This document shows positions 51,999-60,581 of a DNA stretch of 64,000 bases, piece after piece. The notes under the pieces are model-generated. The model did no database searches and was not told where the DNA came from. It worked only from the letters and a program-made list of their open reading frames with translations. The position numbers were made by a program, and so were the translations under genes. The number at the start of each line of letters is the position of its first letter. The stretch's first letter is position 1. Origin of the DNA: Grimontia kaedaensis (GTDB lineage Bacteria; Pseudomonadota; Gammaproteobacteria; Enterobacterales; Vibrionaceae); NCBI RefSeq assembly GCF_023746615.1, contig NZ_CP082275.1:3410001-3474000 (forward strand). Direction: 5' to 3'.

Positions 51999-52742
51999 AT
52001 GGCGTCGTCGCTACTGAAACCGTCTCTGTTTTGTCTGGTGGCACTCCCTCTTTGTGCAAGCGCCAGTGTACCTGAACCTTGGCAATCAGAAGTCGAGCTT
52101 GGGTTCCAAGCGCTATCCGGCAACTCAGACTCAATGACCATCAATAGCCGCCTCGGGGTTAACTACACCGAAGGTCCTTACCGACACACCTCAGAAGCAA
52201 AGTTCCTGCTGGTTGAAAAAGATGGTGAGGAAGACAAGCGCAAAAGCGAGTTCGAAAGTCAGGCTAACTACAAGTTTGACCCCAAGCGCTACGTGTGGGG
52301 AAACATCAGCTTTCTTGATGATAAATACGGCCCGTATTTTAAGGATCTGACCGTTGCAACTGGATTGGGTTATCAGGCGATTTGGCAGGAAGATTTATCA
52401 CTCTTGTTGGAAATTGGCCCCGGTTACCGTTATCAATCCCCAAATCTGGATGAACTGGACGACGATGACCTTATCCTGCCTCATGACGTGGAAGAGGCGA
52501 TTTTGCGTGGACAGGCTGAGCTGTCCTGGCAAATGGCTAAGACCGCCCTATTTGAAGGTCGAATTACGGCAATCAGTGGACCAAGCAACACCAGTTTTGA
52601 AGCGCGGGCATCGGTATCCACCAGCCTCATTGACGATCTGGCGATTAAGCTTTCCACAACCCAAAAATACATCAGTGAAGTCCCTCCGGGTCTTGAGAAC
52701 TTGGATTCGATCTTCACCGTGAATATGCTTTACAAATTCTAA
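51999..52742 (+). CDS. DUF481 family outer-membrane protein (YdiY-like)
   Basis: 247 residues with a signal peptide (LFCLVALPLCASAS). Repeated amphipathic strands of a DUF481 barrel: WQSEVELGFQALSGNSDSMT, YEKSE-type RKSEFESQANYKFDPKRYVW, KDLTVATGLGYQ; C-terminal aromatic LYKF. The family includes salt-induced outer-membrane proteins; the function is unknown. Divergent from dnaB. Confidence 0.88.
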   Translation: MASSLLKPSLFCLVALPLCASASVPEPWQSEVELGFQALSGNSDSMTINSRLGVNYTEGPYRHTSEAKFLLVEKDGEEDKRKSEFESQANYKFDPKRYVWGNISFLDDKYGPYFKDLTVATGLGYQAIWQEDLSLLLEIGPGYRYQSPNLDELDDDDLILPHDVEEAILRGQAELSWQMAKTALFEGRITAISGPSNTSFEARASVSTSLIDDLAIKLSTTQKYISEVPPGLENLDSIFTVNMLYKF

Positions 52743-52838
52743 CTTGTCGGCGCTGGGTAACGCGTTATTTGGGATGGTATCGGTATAGAAGCATGATCCT
52801 TGCTCTTTCCTAGCATCGCTTTCCCAAACTCCAGGCAC

Positions 52839-52867
52839 AAAAAAACCGACCCTGAGGTCGGTTTTTT
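52839..52867. terminator. Bidirectional terminator between DUF481 and rplI
   Basis: AAAACCGACC/GGTCGGTTTT with loop CTGA and A/T runs. Confidence 0.93.
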
Positions 52868-52888
52868 CAAAGCGACGATGCGTCTGAA

Positions 52889-53338
52889 TTACTCAGCAAC
52901 AACGTTCAGCTTAACAGTAGCGAATACTTCAGAGTGCAGTTGCACGCTGATTTCGTACTCACCAGTGTTACGCAGTGCACCTTCTGGCAGGCGAACTTCG
53001 CTCTTCGCTACAGCAACGCCAGCTGCAGTTACAGCGTCAGCGATGTCACGAGTACCGATAGAACCGAACAGTTTACCTTCGTCACCAGCTTTAGAAGCGA
53101 TTTCTACCGCTTCCAGTGCTTCAACTTGCTCAGCGCGCGCTTGTGCAGCTGCCAGAGCTTCAGCAACTTTAGCTTCCAGATCTGCACGACGAGCTTCGAA
53201 GTGCTCAACGTTAGATTTAGTTGCCATTACTGCCTTACCTTGTGGGATAAGGAAGTTACGTGCGTAACCAGACTTAACAGTTACCTGATCACCCAGACCA
53301 CCCAGGTTAGCGATTTTATCAAGCAGAATAACTTGCAT
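52889..53338 (-). CDS. rplI: 50S ribosomal protein L9
   Basis: 149 residues. N-terminal rRNA-binding domain MQVILLDKIANLGGLGDQVT and GYARNFLIPQGKAV, long central helix (HFEARRADLEAKVAEALAAA) and C-terminal domain. Last gene of rpsF-priB-rpsR-rplI. Confidence 0.98.
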   Translation of the reverse strand: MQVILLDKIANLGGLGDQVTVKSGYARNFLIPQGKAVMATKSNVEHFEARRADLEAKVAEALAAAQARAEQVEALEAVEIASKAGDEGKLFGSIGTRDIADAVTAAGVAVAKSEVRLPEGALRNTGEYEISVQLHSEVFATVKLNVVAE

Positions 53339-53371
53339 TATCTATTCCTCTATTAACTTGGACAGTGCCGA

Positions 53372-53599
53372 TTACTGATGCTTGTCAGTGTATGGCAGCA
53401 GAGCCAGGTAACGTGAACGCTTGATAGCGCGTGCCAGCTGACGCTGGTACTTAGCACGGGTACCAGTGATACGGCTAGGTACAATTTTACCAGCTTCGGT
53501 GATGTAGTTTTTCAGAGTCGCTACGTCTTTGTAATCGATCTCTTGTACGCCTTCTGCAGTGAAACGGCAGAATTTACGACGACGGAAGAAACGTGCCAT
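53372..53599 (-). CDS. rpsR: 30S ribosomal protein S18
   Basis: 75 residues, MARFFRRRKFCRFTAEGVQE through KRSRYLALLPYTDKHQ; normal length. The single Cys11 is the zinc-type remnant common in this class. Confidence 0.98.
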   Translation of the reverse strand: MARFFRRRKFCRFTAEGVQEIDYKDVATLKNYITEAGKIVPSRITGTRAKYQRQLARAIKRSRYLALLPYTDKHQ

Positions 53600-53615
53600 G
53601 GGGCTATCTCCTGAT

Positions 53616-53921
53616 CTAAATATCTATAATTTCATCGGCATGTAACACTAATCTACCTGCGCCGTTTCGGCTGGTCTGGTAAGCGAGAAACCCACTTACC
53701 TTAATGTTACTACCTAGAGCTAAATGCTGTGTTTTGTATTGAGAACCTTGCCCGCTCGCTACCACTTGTAATCGGCAGTAGGCTTGCCTTGGCAATCCAG
53801 CTTCCTGTTGTTCCGAACGATGCTCAAGCACAAAGTGACAATGAGGTATTCCGGCAGGACTCTGTTTTCGAATCGGCCCCTGGGTGATAACACCTGCAAG
53901 CTCAATTCGATTGGTCATCAA
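53616..53921 (-). CDS. priB: Primosomal replication protein N (PriB)
   Basis: 101 residues, OB-fold ssDNA-binding protein of the PriA-PriB-DnaT restart primosome. TNRIELAGVITQGPIRKQSP, IPHCHFVLEHRSEQQEAGLP and SGFLAYQTSRNGAGRLVLHA are typical. Lies between rpsF and rpsR as in enterobacteria. Confidence 0.96.
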   Translation of the reverse strand: MMTNRIELAGVITQGPIRKQSPAGIPHCHFVLEHRSEQQEAGLPRQAYCRLQVVASGQGSQYKTQHLALGSNIKVSGFLAYQTSRNGAGRLVLHADEIIDI

Positions 53922-53927
53922 GTCAAA

Positions 53928-54314
53928 TTACTCAGCTGCTGCTTCGCCTTCAGATTGTGCTTCTGCACGCTCTTCGCGACGTGGTGCGCGCTCTTCTTTA
54001 GCCTTCATCATGATAGATGGCTCAGTGATAGCGCCTTTGGTACGCATGACCATGTTACGGATCACAGCGTCGTTGAAGCGGAACGCAGTTTCCAGCTCAT
54101 CAACAACTGATTGCTCAGCTTCAACGTTCATCAGAACGTAGTGTGCTTTGTGCAGTTTGTTGATTGGGTAAGCCAGTTGACGACGGCCCCAGTCTTCCAG
54201 ACGGTGGATCTGACCACCTGACTCTTTGATAGAACCAGTGTAACGCTCGATCATGCCAGCAACTTGCTCGCTTTGATCAGGGTGCACCATGAATACGATT
54301 TCGTAATGACGCAT
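53928..54314 (-). CDS. rpsF: 30S ribosomal protein S6
   Basis: 128 residues; MRHYEIVFMVHPDQSEQVAG and YPINKLHKAHYVLMNVEAEQ are conserved. The acidic tail (EERAEAQSEGEAAAE) is the part extended by glutamates through RimK in related species. First gene of the ribosomal operon; its 5' region lies in 54315-54445. Confidence 0.98.
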   Translation of the reverse strand: MRHYEIVFMVHPDQSEQVAGMIERYTGSIKESGGQIHRLEDWGRRQLAYPINKLHKAHYVLMNVEAEQSVVDELETAFRFNDAVIRNMVMRTKGAITEPSIMMKAKEERAPRREERAEAQSEGEAAAE

Positions 54315-54445
54315 TGGTTGCTCCTTACGGATTATTCAGCTTCCACGCTTGGCCCGGTCGTCCAGCGGAAGCAAGGAACGAAAGTAAAAGACCGGGAATT
54401 TGGAGGCAGGATAGTACAGAATTGCGCCGCTAATAGCAACAAAAA

Positions 54446-54482
54446 GCACAACGCCCGGAGAAATAAATTACCGGGCGTTGCT
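54446..54482 (-). terminator. Terminator of nsrR-rnr-rlmB
   Basis: AACGCCCGG/CCGGGCGTT with a 12-base loop; on the minus strand GTGCTTTTTG follows. Confidence 0.8.
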
Positions 54483-54511
54483 TTGTGTGAAAACGGTCTG
54501 TTTTCTTGGAG

Positions 54512-55249
54512 TTATCCGCGGCGCTGGCGCACAGCTTCAAACAGGCAGATACCAGTCGCGACCGACACGTTAAGGCTCGACACGCTGCCAGCCATCGGAA
54601 TGCTGATGAGATCGTCACAAGTCTCGCGGGTCAATCGGCGCATACCATCACCTTCTGCGCCCATCACTATCGCCAGAGGTCCAGTCAGTTTCGCGTCATA
54701 CACGTCATGAGTTGCTTCACCAGCAGTGCCGACAAACCACACGCCTTTTTCCTGCAACGCACGCATGGTACGGGCTAGGTTGGTCACACGAACCAAAGGC
54801 ACCACTTCTGCAGCGCCAACAGCCACTTTGCGAGCTGTCGCGTTTAGTTGAGCAGATTTGTCTTTCGGCACAATCACCGCGCACACGCCAGCAGCATCGG
54901 CGTTACGCAGACACGCGCCCAGGTTATGTGGATCCGTCACCCCGTCCAACACCAATAGCAGAGGGCTCTCTTTGCCATCCAGGATGATGTCGAGGTCGTT
55001 TTCATTGTACTGGCGACCTGGCTTCACGCGGGCAATCAAGCCCTGATGAGAGGCACCTTTCGCTTTGTCATCCAGTGCTTTACGGCCCATTTCCTGCAGA
55101 GTGATACCTAGGCGGGTCAACTCATTCAATACAGGTAATACACGATCATCCTGACGGCCTTTCAGTACGAAGACTTCGATGAAGCGGGACGGATCAGATT
55201 CCAGTACGGCTTTAACGGCGTGGATGCCGTAAATCATTTCATTGCTCAT
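54512..55249 (-). CDS. rlmB: 23S rRNA (guanosine-2251-2'-O)-methyltransferase RlmB
   Basis: 245 residues. SPOUT methyltransferase. N-terminal substrate-binding domain (IYGIHAVKAVLESDPSRFIE) and C-terminal knot with VLDGVTDPHNLGACLRNADA, IVMGAEGDGMRRLTR and IPMAGSVSSLNVSVATGICL. Three bases downstream of rnr, same operon. Confidence 0.97.
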   Translation of the reverse strand: MSNEMIYGIHAVKAVLESDPSRFIEVFVLKGRQDDRVLPVLNELTRLGITLQEMGRKALDDKAKGASHQGLIARVKPGRQYNENDLDIILDGKESPLLLVLDGVTDPHNLGACLRNADAAGVCAVIVPKDKSAQLNATARKVAVGAAEVVPLVRVTNLARTMRALQEKGVWFVGTAGEATHDVYDAKLTGPLAIVMGAEGDGMRRLTRETCDDLISIPMAGSVSSLNVSVATGICLFEAVRQRRG

Positions 55250-55252
55250 GGA

Positions 55253-57742
55253 TTACTTCTTATTCTTGCCTGCTCTGGCTGGTTTGCCTTTCTGCGCCTT
55301 TTTCTTGCGCACCTTCTCTGCCTTGGTTTTCTTCTTCGCCGGGTTTTCGCTTTTGCCGCCACGCTTTCCGGACGGGGCTTTATCACCCTCACCTTTTGGA
55401 ATTGCGCCACGCTTCAACTGTTGGCGAACAGACATACGCTCTTGACGGGCTTCAGGATTTTTCCCTGACTCGGCGCGGCCTTTCTTGGCTTTATTGCGGG
55501 CAGTTTTACCTGCTCCACGCGCTTTACGGGTTGTTCCGTCCAGCTCGAAATCGATCATCCTTTCATCAAGGTTGACGGATAATACTTTGACCGTGACCTG
55601 ATCGCCAAGTCGGAAAATACGACCAGAGCTCTCGCCCACCAGTTTTTGCCCCACCATGTCGTAGTTGTAATAGTCGTTGTCAAGGTTCGAGATATGCACC
55701 AAGCCATCAATGTGAAGCTCTTTCAGGCGTACAAAGAAACCGAAACCAGTAACATTGGCAATAGTGCCTTCCATGACTTCGCCAACATGATCCTGCATGT
55801 ATTCACACTTAAGCCAGTCAGAGACATCACGGGTTGCGTCATCTGCACGGCGTTCTGTCATCGAGCACTGTTCGCCCATCACGTCCATATCATCAAAGGA
55901 GTAGTGATAGCCGCCGGTTGGAGTCCAACGGTCTTTGTTTCGACCTTCTTCTTTGGCAATCAGGTATTTGATCGCACGGTGCAGCAGCAAATCCGGATAA
56001 CGACGGATTGGCGAGGTAAAGTGCGCGTACTGCTTGAGCGCCAGACCAAAGTGACCAGAGTTATCGGCCTGATATACCGCCTGCTTCATAGAGCGCAGCA
56101 GCATAGTTTGGATAAGTTCCTGATCTGGACGGCCAGCAATCAAATGCGCCAGTTTGGCGTAATCGGTTGGAGACGGCTCTAAGCCACCTTCAAGTGCCAG
56201 ACCCATTTCGCTCAAGAAGTCTTTAAAACCAGTGAGACGCTCCTCGCCCGGCGCTTCGTGCACGCGGTATAGCGCAGGCTCTTTGGCTTTCTCAACAAAA
56301 CGCGCAGATGCGATGTTCGCCAGAATCATACATTCTTCGATGATCTTGTGGGCGTCATTACGCTCAACTGGCACAATACGCTCAATCTTACGCATGGCAT
56401 TGAAGATGAATTTGGTCTCAACGGTTTCAAACTCTATCGCACCGCGATGTTCGCGTGACGCCTTCAACGCTTTGTACATACGATTCAGTTCTTCCAGATG
56501 CGGAACCAACGGCGCATAGCGCTCGCGAAGTTCTTCATCACCGTCGAGCATCGCAGCGACTTTGGTGTAAGTCAGACGCGCGTGGGAGTTCATTACCGCT
56601 TCGTAGTGTTTGAAGCCGGAAAGCTTACCGGCTTCTGAAATAGTCATTTCACACACCATACACAAGCGGTCTACCTGTGGGTTCAGTGAACACAAGCCAT
56701 TGGAAAGCACTTCCGGCAACATTGGTATGACCTGCGACGGGAAGTACACCGAGTTACCGCGATTCACTGCTTCTTTGTCCAACGCCGAGTCTGGACGTAC
56801 GTAGTAGCTCACGTCTGCAATCGCGACCCAAAGGCGCCATCCGCCAGATTTTTTCTTCTCACAGAATACGGCGTCATCGAAGTCACGGGCATCTTCACCG
56901 TCAATGGTGACAAGCGGCAAGTCACGCAGATCAACACGACCTTTTTTCGCGTCTTCCGGTACTTGCTCGGTGAAGCTCTTGATTTGTTTTTCGACGTCTT
57001 GTGGCCACTCGTGCGGAATGTTGTGGGTACGCACGGCAATTTCGATTTCCATGCCTGGCGCCATGTTTTCGCCCAGCACTTCAACCACACGGCCCACCGG
57101 GTTGTGCTGACGGGTTGGACGCTGGAAAATTTCCACCACCACAACGTTACCCATACGTGCGCCTTTACGCTCTTCTTGCGGGATCACGATGTCTTGACTG
57201 AGACGCGAGTCATCCGGCACCACAAAGCCCATGCCGTTTTCGACAAAATAGCGGCCAACAATCTGGCCTTTTCGCTCTTCCAGCACACGAACCACGCGGG
57301 CTTCTTTGCGGCCGCGTTTATCCGTTCCTGCCGGCTGCGCAAGAATGAAATCACCGTGCATCACCTGCTTCATCTGGTGATGTGGCAGCAGCCAGTCTTC
57401 ACGGTTGCCTTTGCCTTCCGGGCGCAGGAAACCGAAACCGTCGCGGTGACCAATCACGGTGCCTTTGACGAGGTCCAGGCGCTCAGGCAGTGCATAGCAC
57501 TGACGGCGGGTAAAAATGAGCTGGCCGTCACGCTCCATTGCGCGGAGTCGGCGGCGCAAGCCCTCGTATTCTTCGTCGCTGCGCAAACCCAGCACTTCGA
57601 AAAGCTGGTCGCGGCTTACCGGAGTGGTAAAACCTTTAATCACCTCGAGGAGGTGCTCTCGGCTCGGCACAGGATTGTCGTATTTTTCTGCTTCACGACC
57701 CAAAAAAGGATCGTTGCTATGTAGGTGTTTGTCCTGAGACAT
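55253..57742 (-). CDS. rnr: Ribonuclease R
   Basis: 829 residues. 3'-5' exoribonuclease of the RNB family for structured RNA. Order: N-terminal helix-turn-helix; two cold-shock domains; RNB catalytic domain (LVTIDGEDARDFDDAVFC with the metal-binding Asp cluster); S1 domain (VGEVMEGTIANVTGFGFFVR); and a lysine-rich tail (KKTKAEKVRKKKAQKGKPAR). Second gene of nsrR-rnr-rlmB. Confidence 0.98.
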   Translation of the reverse strand: MSQDKHLHSNDPFLGREAEKYDNPVPSREHLLEVIKGFTTPVSRDQLFEVLGLRSDEEYEGLRRRLRAMERDGQLIFTRRQCYALPERLDLVKGTVIGHRDGFGFLRPEGKGNREDWLLPHHQMKQVMHGDFILAQPAGTDKRGRKEARVVRVLEERKGQIVGRYFVENGMGFVVPDDSRLSQDIVIPQEERKGARMGNVVVVEIFQRPTRQHNPVGRVVEVLGENMAPGMEIEIAVRTHNIPHEWPQDVEKQIKSFTEQVPEDAKKGRVDLRDLPLVTIDGEDARDFDDAVFCEKKKSGGWRLWVAIADVSYYVRPDSALDKEAVNRGNSVYFPSQVIPMLPEVLSNGLCSLNPQVDRLCMVCEMTISEAGKLSGFKHYEAVMNSHARLTYTKVAAMLDGDEELRERYAPLVPHLEELNRMYKALKASREHRGAIEFETVETKFIFNAMRKIERIVPVERNDAHKIIEECMILANIASARFVEKAKEPALYRVHEAPGEERLTGFKDFLSEMGLALEGGLEPSPTDYAKLAHLIAGRPDQELIQTMLLRSMKQAVYQADNSGHFGLALKQYAHFTSPIRRYPDLLLHRAIKYLIAKEEGRNKDRWTPTGGYHYSFDDMDVMGEQCSMTERRADDATRDVSDWLKCEYMQDHVGEVMEGTIANVTGFGFFVRLKELHIDGLVHISNLDNDYYNYDMVGQKLVGESSGRIFRLGDQVTVKVLSVNLDERMIDFELDGTTRKARGAGKTARNKAKKGRAESGKNPEARQERMSVRQQLKRGAIPKGEGDKAPSGKRGGKSENPAKKKTKAEKVRKKKAQKGKPARAGKNKK

Positions 57743-57855
57743 ATAAAATTCCCATTAGCGACATGTGCTACTCAGTATATCGCTTTGAATAAAAGAAATT
57801 GGGCACCCGCAAGAAATACCGACAAAAACTGGCAGTTCGTCTCAAACGATGAGAA

Positions 57856-58290
57856 TCAGAGCGGGCGCGCTGGGATAAGAAGGTGCTTCAGGTCATCATT
57901 GCCTGACACCATGTCATGAAGTGTGTAATTGTCCATCTCGTTAAGAAAAGCATCCAAAGCTTTCGCAAAGGCACCTTTCAGACGACAAGCTGACGTAATG
58001 TGGCAATTTGGCTGCTCACAATTAACAAGTTGCAAAGGTTCGAGAGCACGGATCACTTCGCCGACAACAATGCTCTTTGCAGGTTTACCTAACCGGATCC
58101 CGCCGTTCTTTCCCCGAACAGCTTCCACAAGTCCTATCTGACTCATACGGTGAACAATTTTCACCATATGGTTACGGGACACCCCATATTTTTCGGTGAC
58201 CACAGTAATGCTCGTCAACTCTCCTTCTGGGAGGGTAGCCAGATATATCAGTGCCCGCAGGCCATAGTCGGTAAAACTGGTTAATTGCAC
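57856..58290 (-). CDS. nsrR: Nitric-oxide-sensing repressor NsrR
   Basis: 144 residues of the Rrf2 family. Begins with GTG at 58290 (VQLTSFTDYGLRALIYLATL), preceded by AAAGGAGAG; the open frame extends further upstream without family similarity. The iron-sulfur cysteines NCEQPNCHITSAC have the C-X4-C-X5-C spacing of E. coli NsrR. Nitric oxide destroys the cluster and releases repression. Divergent from hmp, its classical target. Confidence 0.95.
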   Translation of the reverse strand: MQLTSFTDYGLRALIYLATLPEGELTSITVVTEKYGVSRNHMVKIVHRMSQIGLVEAVRGKNGGIRLGKPAKSIVVGEVIRALEPLQLVNCEQPNCHITSACRLKGAFAKALDAFLNEMDNYTLHDMVSGNDDLKHLLIPARPL

Positions 58291-58421
58291 GTTATCAACT
58301 CTCCTTTCACACAGTGTACTTTGAAAGTAAAAAGCGCGCACTCTCTGATTTTTCTTTACGTCTCAGTAACCAAACTGCTCAGTTTTAAATCATCATACCT
58401 TTTAATCTTTTTGTTGATTTA

Positions 58422-58469
58422 AACATTCATTTTAGATACAACTTTTAACATGCATTTAAGATGAATCTT
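58422..58469. promoter_or_regulatory. Two tandem NsrR boxes upstream of hmp
   Basis: Box 1 (58422-58444): AACATTCATTT-T-AGATACAACTT. Box 2 (58447-58469): AACATGCATTT-A-AGATGAATCTT. Both follow the 11-1-11 inverted repeat of NsrR (AAGATGCATTT-N-AAATGCATCTT), box 2 with 3 mismatches and box 1 with about 5. Centres are 25 bases apart. Box 2 ends 24 bases before the hmp start. Confidence 0.8.
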
Positions 58470-58493
58470 TAAAAACATAAGAAGGTAAACTTC

Positions 58494-59681
58494 ATGCTCA
58501 ACGAGAAAACCATTGAAATTGTAAAGTCCACAGCCCCTTTGCTTGCTGAAACCGGCCCTAAACTGACAGCGCATTTCTACGAGCGCATGTTCAGCCAACA
58601 TCCTGAACTCATGAATATTTTCAACATGAGTAACCAGTTTACGGGAGATCAACGCGAAGCACTTTTCAATGCGGTGTATGGCTATGCAGCCAACATTGAT
58701 AACTTGCCAGCCCTGCTGCCAGTCGTCGAAAAGATCGCGCAAAAGCATGCGAGTTTTAATATCACGCCCGAAATGTATGACATCGTCGGTGAAAACCTGT
58801 TGGCAACGATAGATGAGCTTTTCTCTCCAGGTCAGGAAGTGTTAGACGCATGGGCAGAAGCCTATGGTGTATTGGCACAGGTATTTATTAATCGCGAAGA
58901 GGAAATATACCAACAGAACGCCGACTCTAACGGCGGCTGGCGTGGCACACGCACTTTCAAGCTAGTCAGCAAAACGCCTGAAAGTGAAGTGATCACCAGT
59001 TTCATTTTTGCCCCTGTCGATGGTCAGTCAGTCGCGGACTATATGCCTGGGCAATACATCGGCATATACCTGTCTCCTGAGCAATTTGCTAATCAGGAAA
59101 TCCGCCAGTACAGCCTGTCTGCCGCGCCAAATGGCGAGCTTTACCGTATCTCTGTGAAACGAGAAGCGCAGGGAACGGTTTCGAATTATCTGCATGACCA
59201 CCTCAACGTGGGCGATACCGTTGAGCTCGCGCCACCAACCGGCGACTTTTTCTTCCATTCGGACAACGACACCCCAGTTGCTCTAATTTCAGGTGGCGTT
59301 GGGCTGACCCCTATGCTGTCGATGCTGGAATCTCTCAGCAGTAAACATGATGCCCAAATCCACTGGCTACATGCATCTGAAAATGGCGATCACTATGCTT
59401 TTGGTGCCCACATTGATACCTTGCTGAGCCAGCATCATAGTGCCAAGCGTGACGTGTGGTTCCGTGAACCATCAGACGCGGATTCACCGGGTGAACAATT
59501 TGACCATCAAGGCATGATAGACATCAGTAAAATTGAAGGGTTAGCAGAGGATGTAAGCCGCGATTTCTATCTCTGCGGCCCGGTTGGTTTTATGCAGTCC
59601 GTAGCCACACAGCTTGTCGATGCTGGCATCAACAAAGATCGTATTTTCTACGAATGCTTTGGCCCACACAAAGTAATTTAA
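58494..59681 (+). CDS. hmp: Flavohemoprotein Hmp, nitric oxide dioxygenase
   Basis: 395 residues. Globin domain (1-140, proximal His in KHASFNITPEMYDIVGENLL), FAD domain (RQYSLSAAPNGELYRISVKR) and NAD domain (ALISGGVGLTPMLSMLESLS, FYLCGPVGFMQSVATQL). Converts nitric oxide to nitrate with O2 and NADH. Under the NsrR boxes described. Confidence 0.97.
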   Translation: MLNEKTIEIVKSTAPLLAETGPKLTAHFYERMFSQHPELMNIFNMSNQFTGDQREALFNAVYGYAANIDNLPALLPVVEKIAQKHASFNITPEMYDIVGENLLATIDELFSPGQEVLDAWAEAYGVLAQVFINREEEIYQQNADSNGGWRGTRTFKLVSKTPESEVITSFIFAPVDGQSVADYMPGQYIGIYLSPEQFANQEIRQYSLSAAPNGELYRISVKREAQGTVSNYLHDHLNVGDTVELAPPTGDFFFHSDNDTPVALISGGVGLTPMLSMLESLSSKHDAQIHWLHASENGDHYAFGAHIDTLLSQHHSAKRDVWFREPSDADSPGEQFDHQGMIDISKIEGLAEDVSRDFYLCGPVGFMQSVATQLVDAGINKDRIFYECFGPHKVI

Positions 59682-59697
59682 GACTCATACAGAACGC

Positions 59698-59725
59698 AAA
59701 ATGCCCGCTATATGCGGGCATTTTT
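59698..59725. terminator. Bidirectional terminator between hmp and motX
   Basis: AAAATGCCCGC/GCGGGCATTTT with a 5-base loop. Confidence 0.93.
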
Positions 59726-59740
59726 AATTCGTTCTGAGCA

Positions 59741-60361
59741 TTACCAATAGGTATCACGCCGTTTCGCACGGGCAATGACATTGCGTGGCATCTTGTCTTC
59801 TAAAGCGCGTCTAAGCATAGCGATGCGATTGTGCGTGGACGAGTCTGCTGTGATGGTGTGGTACAGCCAGCGATACGCATCTTCGTAATCCAGCGGACTG
59901 CCGTAATCAGCAACCAGAAGCTCGGCTAATTGAAGCCTCGCCCGCGTGTTCCCGAGAGATGCAGCTTCACGCAAATATGGAATCGCCCGTTCTTTGTCCT
60001 GCTGCACCAAGGTGCCTTTGGAGTAATAGCGACCAAGTTGCTCTAGCGCCGCTGGCAAACCCTGCTGTGCCGCAACCTGCATGTAATAAACGCCAGCTTC
60101 GACATCTCTATCAACACACACACCCCATGCCAACATATCACCATAAAGGAACTGGTAAGCTGGGGATTCAACGCGAATGGCACGGGCTTCGATATCTTGA
60201 AGGAGCTGACAGTCGTCTTCTTTCACTTTTTTAAGGTGAGTATTCGACTCAAACAGACGGATCAATTGCGACTCTTCATACACAGGAAGAGCCGGACCCA
60301 CTTCCGCTTTGGCGAAAGGGCTGGCTAACATCATGGATATAAATAAGGTACGCAGTTTCAT
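59741..60361 (-). CDS. motX: Sodium-driven flagellar motor T-ring protein MotX
   Basis: 206 residues with a signal peptide (FISMMLASPFAKA). Sel1-like repeats (YQFLYGDMLAWGVCVDRDVE, PAALEQLGRYYSKGTLVQQD, NTRARLQLAELLVADYGSPL). MotX and MotY form the periplasmic T ring that holds PomAB stators of the polar flagellum in vibrios. It stands beside purA as in Vibrio genomes. A sigma-28 promoter lies 87 bases upstream. Confidence 0.93.
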   Translation of the reverse strand: MKLRTLFISMMLASPFAKAEVGPALPVYEESQLIRLFESNTHLKKVKEDDCQLLQDIEARAIRVESPAYQFLYGDMLAWGVCVDRDVEAGVYYMQVAAQQGLPAALEQLGRYYSKGTLVQQDKERAIPYLREAASLGNTRARLQLAELLVADYGSPLDYEDAYRWLYHTITADSSTHNRIAMLRRALEDKMPRNVIARAKRRDTYW

Positions 60362-60447
60362 GCCTTCCCACTATACAGGTTCTGTTCTGCCAAACAGGCG
60401 AATCATCCATCTCTCTGGCATTGGATACGGTGTGTCTTGCCTAACCT

Positions 60448-60474
60448 ATATCGGCAAGGATTTGCCGAACTTTA
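60448..60474 (-). promoter_or_regulatory. Sigma-28 (FliA) promoter of motX
   Basis: Minus strand TAAAGTTC-N11-GCCGATAT; the consensus is TAAAGTTT-N11-GCCGATAA, so 14 of 16 positions match with exact spacing. It points to motX. Confidence 0.85.
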
Positions 60475-60533
60475 CCCTTTTTCCGGCGAAAAATTTCCAC
60501 CAACTAATATCAATAGTATAGGGTGGGTTGGGC

Positions 60534-60565
60534 AAAAAAAAACCAGCCCTAAAGGCTGGTTTTTC
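60534..60565 (-). terminator. Terminator of purA
   Basis: AACCAGCC/GGCTGGTT with a 5-base loop; long T run on the minus strand. Confidence 0.92.
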
Positions 60566-60581
60566 TCTCATCGGTAACCGA

